NCBI RefSeq assembly: GCF_029054785.1
Contig: NZ_JAIDEN010000084.1
Coordinates: forward strand, 1 to 8,847
Source: Duncaniella sp.
GTDB lineage: Bacteria; Bacteroidota; Bacteroidia; Bacteroidales; Muribaculaceae
Length of the DNA: 8,847 nt
Direction of reading: 5' to 3'
Shown here: positions 7,155-8,847 of the stretch, piece after piece
Position numbering within the stretch: position 1 is the stretch's first letter
Layout: each line of letters starts with the position of its first letter
Program-made: the position numbers and the translations under genes
The notes under the pieces: model-generated
What the model saw: the letters and a program-made list of their open reading frames with translations, nothing else
Database searches by the model: none
Told to the model about the DNA's origin: nothing

Positions 7155-7661
7155 TCAGTCGACCTTAAAATCATATTTCACCTCCTTGAGTTCCTCGTTG
7201 GCTTTGACGATCTTCTTTGAGAGTGTCGAACGGTAAGCCTCATAGCGGGCGGAAAGTTCGGGATCGGAAAGTGCGAGGATCTGGACTGCTGTGATCGCAG
7301 CGTTCATACCGGCATTGATACCGACAGTGGCCACAGAGATACCCGGAGGCATCTGAACGATGGAATAAAGAGCGTCCATTCCGCTGAGTGTCGAGTTGAT
7401 CGGAATACCGATCACGGGCAGCGGTGTCATCGCAGCGATCACACCCGGAAGTGCGGCTGCCATTCCCGCAGCGGCGATAATTACTTTGATACCTCTCTCC
7501 TGTGCTCCATGAGCGAAGCTTTCGACTTCCGACGGAGTACGGTGGGCCGACAAGGCATTCATCTCGAAAGGCACCTCCATCTGATTCAGGAAATCAGCGG
7601 CTTTTTTGAGAATGGGAAGATCGCTTGTACTTCCCATTATTATACTTACAATCGGTTTCAT
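7155..7661 (-). CDS. purE: N5-carboxyaminoimidazole ribonucleotide mutase, PurE class I-like
   Basis: PurE converts N5-CAIR to CAIR in de novo purine synthesis, in the cytoplasm. The 168 residues match the family length. The phosphate-binding N-terminus MGSTSDLP and the catalytic SAHRTP (His40, equal to E. coli His45) are present. So are PLPVIGIPI and the class I stretch DALYSIVQMPPG, which argue for the bacterial mutase over the class II AIR carboxylase. One oddity is AAGMAAALPG at residues 64-73, where E. coli PurE has GAGGAAHLPG: the His (E. coli His75) is Ala70 here. The C-terminus has a charged helical tail (SKKIVKANEELKEVKYDF). The gene follows the PAP2-like gene after 39 A/T-rich nt and ends 3 nt before ispG, so translation of the two is probably coupled. 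PurK is not in the window. Confidence 0.95.
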   Translation of the reverse strand: MKPIVSIIMGSTSDLPILKKAADFLNQMEVPFEMNALSAHRTPSEVESFAHGAQERGIKVIIAAAGMAAALPGVIAAMTPLPVIGIPINSTLSGMDALYSIVQMPPGISVATVGINAGMNAAITAVQILALSDPELSARYEAYRSTLSKKIVKANEELKEVKYDFKVD

Positions 7662-7700
7662 GATTAGGATGAATTTATTTTATTGTGAGGTTAAATTTTT

Positions 7701-8306
7701 TCAGATCATTGACATGAGATAGACGCAGATGAAGCCATTGGCACATCCGGCCAACACCTGCCACAGAGTGTGACGTTCAAGGTAGACACGGGCTGTCATT
7801 ACCATTCCTGTCAGGATGATGACTGTTGAGAGCCACAGGTTCATATCATAAATGGCATAATGCGAGGCCACCACCCGGAACATCAGCGCGACCAGTCCGC
7901 CCATTGCGGCTGCGTGGGCACTGATTTTCCACCAACAGTTAACCACAACGCTGACAACAGTGGCCACAGCGGCTCCGACGAAGAACATCGGCAGCCATAA
8001 TGGCGCACTCGCCTTGAAGAAGAAAAAACCGCAGCCGAGATAACAGAGGATGACGGCTATGTAAGGTATATACCGTTCCTTACGCTCGTTCAGCGCCGGG
8101 TCGGACACTACACCTGAGCGAAAAAGGGCCATGATGACCGATACCGGAATGAGACAGGTGATGACAAAGGTGATGCCGACGGCGGTCCATAGCAAGTTGG
8201 ACGGCAGGTATCTCAATATGGTGAGAAATGCAACCAAGGCCATGCCGTAGGTCGGAACCAACAGCGGCGAAAACATGGCTGACAATATTTCTGATATTCT
8301 TTTCAT
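7701..8306 (-). CDS. Divergent PAP2-superfamily integral membrane protein (possible lipid or polyprenyl phosphatase)
   Basis: This is a 201-residue protein made almost wholly of membrane segments, at about residues 10-32, 36-62, 79-97, 101-123, 131-148, 157-174 and 181-200. PAP2 motifs appear in order but altered. Motif 1 is NERKERYIP (K76, R78), where the family has K-x6-RP. Motif 2 is ISAH (H131), where SGH is usual. Motif 3 is ARVYLERHTLWQV, with R173 and H179 kept but Gln183 in place of the Asp that pairs with the catalytic His. From memory, eukaryotic dolichyl-diphosphate phosphatases have a similar Arg...His-Thr-x-x-Gln-Val motif 3, so loss of Asp need not mean loss of activity. A role on undecaprenyl or other polyprenyl diphosphates is inference. 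The leader is 37 nt, A-rich and without a Shine-Dalgarno. The gene lies between rpoN and purE, close enough to share a transcript with both. Confidence 0.75.
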   Translation of the reverse strand: MKRISEILSAMFSPLLVPTYGMALVAFLTILRYLPSNLLWTAVGITFVITCLIPVSVIMALFRSGVVSDPALNERKERYIPYIAVILCYLGCGFFFFKASAPLWLPMFFVGAAVATVVSVVVNCWWKISAHAAAMGGLVALMFRVVASHYAIYDMNLWLSTVIILTGMVMTARVYLERHTLWQVLAGCANGFICVYLMSMI

Positions 8307-8343
8307 CGTTCTTTTATGAATCTTTAGACGTAAATTTTTTCTA

Positions 8344-8847
8344 CTATATGCCTTTTCGCAGACGCGCCACAGGCAGACCGAGGCGCTCGCGATATTTCGA
8401 GACCGTGCGCCGGGCTATCTCATAGCCGCGCTCATTCAGTTCTTTCATAAGGGCATCGTCGCTGAGCGGATGACGCGGATCTTCCCCGCCGATGATTTCT
8501 TTGATGACGGCAAGGATCTCGCGCGAGGATGTGTCTTCATCCTCCCCTCCCACTCGCTCGTTGAAGAAGAATTTGAGCGGATAGGTTCCGACCGGAGTGG
8601 CCACATACTTTCCGGCTGTGGCTCTCGAAATCACAGACAGATCATAGCCTGTCTCGCGTGACACGTCCTTGAGTATCATGGGGCGCAGACGCGTCTCGTC
8701 TTCACTGATAAAGAAATCGTGCTGGAGTTTGACGATCGCGGCCATCACATTGTAGAGCGTCTGCTGACGCAGACGCAACAGGTCGTTGAAATCAGTCGCA
8801 TCCTCACGCGGTCGGCTGAGTAACGTCATAGAGTCAGTAGCCGGAAA
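8344..8847 (-). CDS. rpoN: RNA polymerase sigma-54 factor, C-terminal part (partial at right edge)
   Basis: Sigma-54 directs RNA polymerase to -24/-12 promoters, which need an AAA+ activator to open. Only the last 167 residues are visible. The frame stays open to the right edge, and the Met at 8829 is internal, because the codons before it (reading FPATDS) continue the protein. The fragment carries the end of the core-binding region, then a helix-turn-helix (ETGYDLSVISRATAGKYV), then the conserved run GTYPLKFFF. It also has the diagnostic RpoN box ARRTVSKYRE, which contacts the -24 element. The family is usually about 480 residues, so roughly the N-terminal two thirds lie outside the window. 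It ends with TAG 37 nt before the PAP2-like gene, which is co-directional. No disruption is seen. The identification is near certain from the RpoN box and HTH spacing. Confidence 0.97.
   Translation of the reverse strand, partial: FPATDSMTLLSRPREDATDFNDLLRLRQQTLYNVMAAIVKLQHDFFISEDETRLRPMILKDVSRETGYDLSVISRATAGKYVATPVGTYPLKFFFNERVGGEDEDTSSREILAVIKEIIGGEDPRHPLSDDALMKELNERGYEIARRTVSKYRERLGLPVARLRKGI
8386..8415 (-). other. rpoN: RpoN box (promoter -24 recognition motif) within rpoN
   Basis: These ten codons read ARRTVSKYRE. The family signature is ARRTVAKYRE, so there is one conservative Ala-to-Ser change. The motif lies 13 residues before the C-terminus, where it sits in known sigma-54 proteins. 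Confidence 0.95.

Noticed and set aside
7739..7752. TGGCAC, as in a sigma-54 -24 element
   Set aside because: No matching TTGC-type -12 element follows at the right distance. It lies inside the PAP2-like gene and faces the wrong way.

Overview
The window reads as a housekeeping segment of a Bacteroidota chromosome, most likely order Bacteroidales. A Muribaculaceae-like genome is my guess, without proof. Four things support the phylum: the IspG is the long three-domain type (about 560 residues); a predicted lipoprotein resembles the Bacteroides Cbp1 family; an acidic hypothetical protein has a C-terminal domain I associate with Bacteroidales; and most starts lack a Shine-Dalgarno sequence and have A/T-rich leaders instead. 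All ten genes lie on the minus strand, so transcription runs from the right end of the window to the left.

Layout in transcription order: rpoN 3' part (8847-8344, cut by the window edge); a divergent PAP2-family membrane protein (8306-7701); purE (7661-7155); ispG (7151-5466); ribD (5424-4447); a GNAT acetyltransferase (4420-3851); dacB/PBP4 (3854-2445); an acidic conserved hypothetical protein (2458-1787); rsmI (1787-1053); and a coiled-coil lipoprotein (1056-178). Gaps between the first six genes are 3-41 nt. The last five genes are joined by overlaps of 4, 14, 1 and 4 nt. I see no convincing promoter or internal terminator, so the set may be one long transcription unit or a few nested ones, with the main promoter beyond the right edge.

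The genes supply sigma-54, purine synthesis (PurE), isoprenoid synthesis (IspG), riboflavin synthesis (RibD), peptidoglycan trimming (DacB), 16S rRNA methylation (RsmI) and an envelope lipoprotein. IspG, the PAP2-like protein (which could act on polyprenyl diphosphates), DacB and the lipoprotein give a loose envelope theme. No mobile element, CRISPR array, tRNA or rRNA was seen.

The one sizeable gene-free stretch, 1-177, holds a nested imperfect palindrome (10-102) downstream of the operon. I found no clear new multi-gene system. The points most worth checking are this palindrome, the variant PAP2 motifs, the His-to-Ala change in PurE, the acidic hypothetical protein with a 20-residue linker duplication, and the lipoprotein coupled to rsmI.
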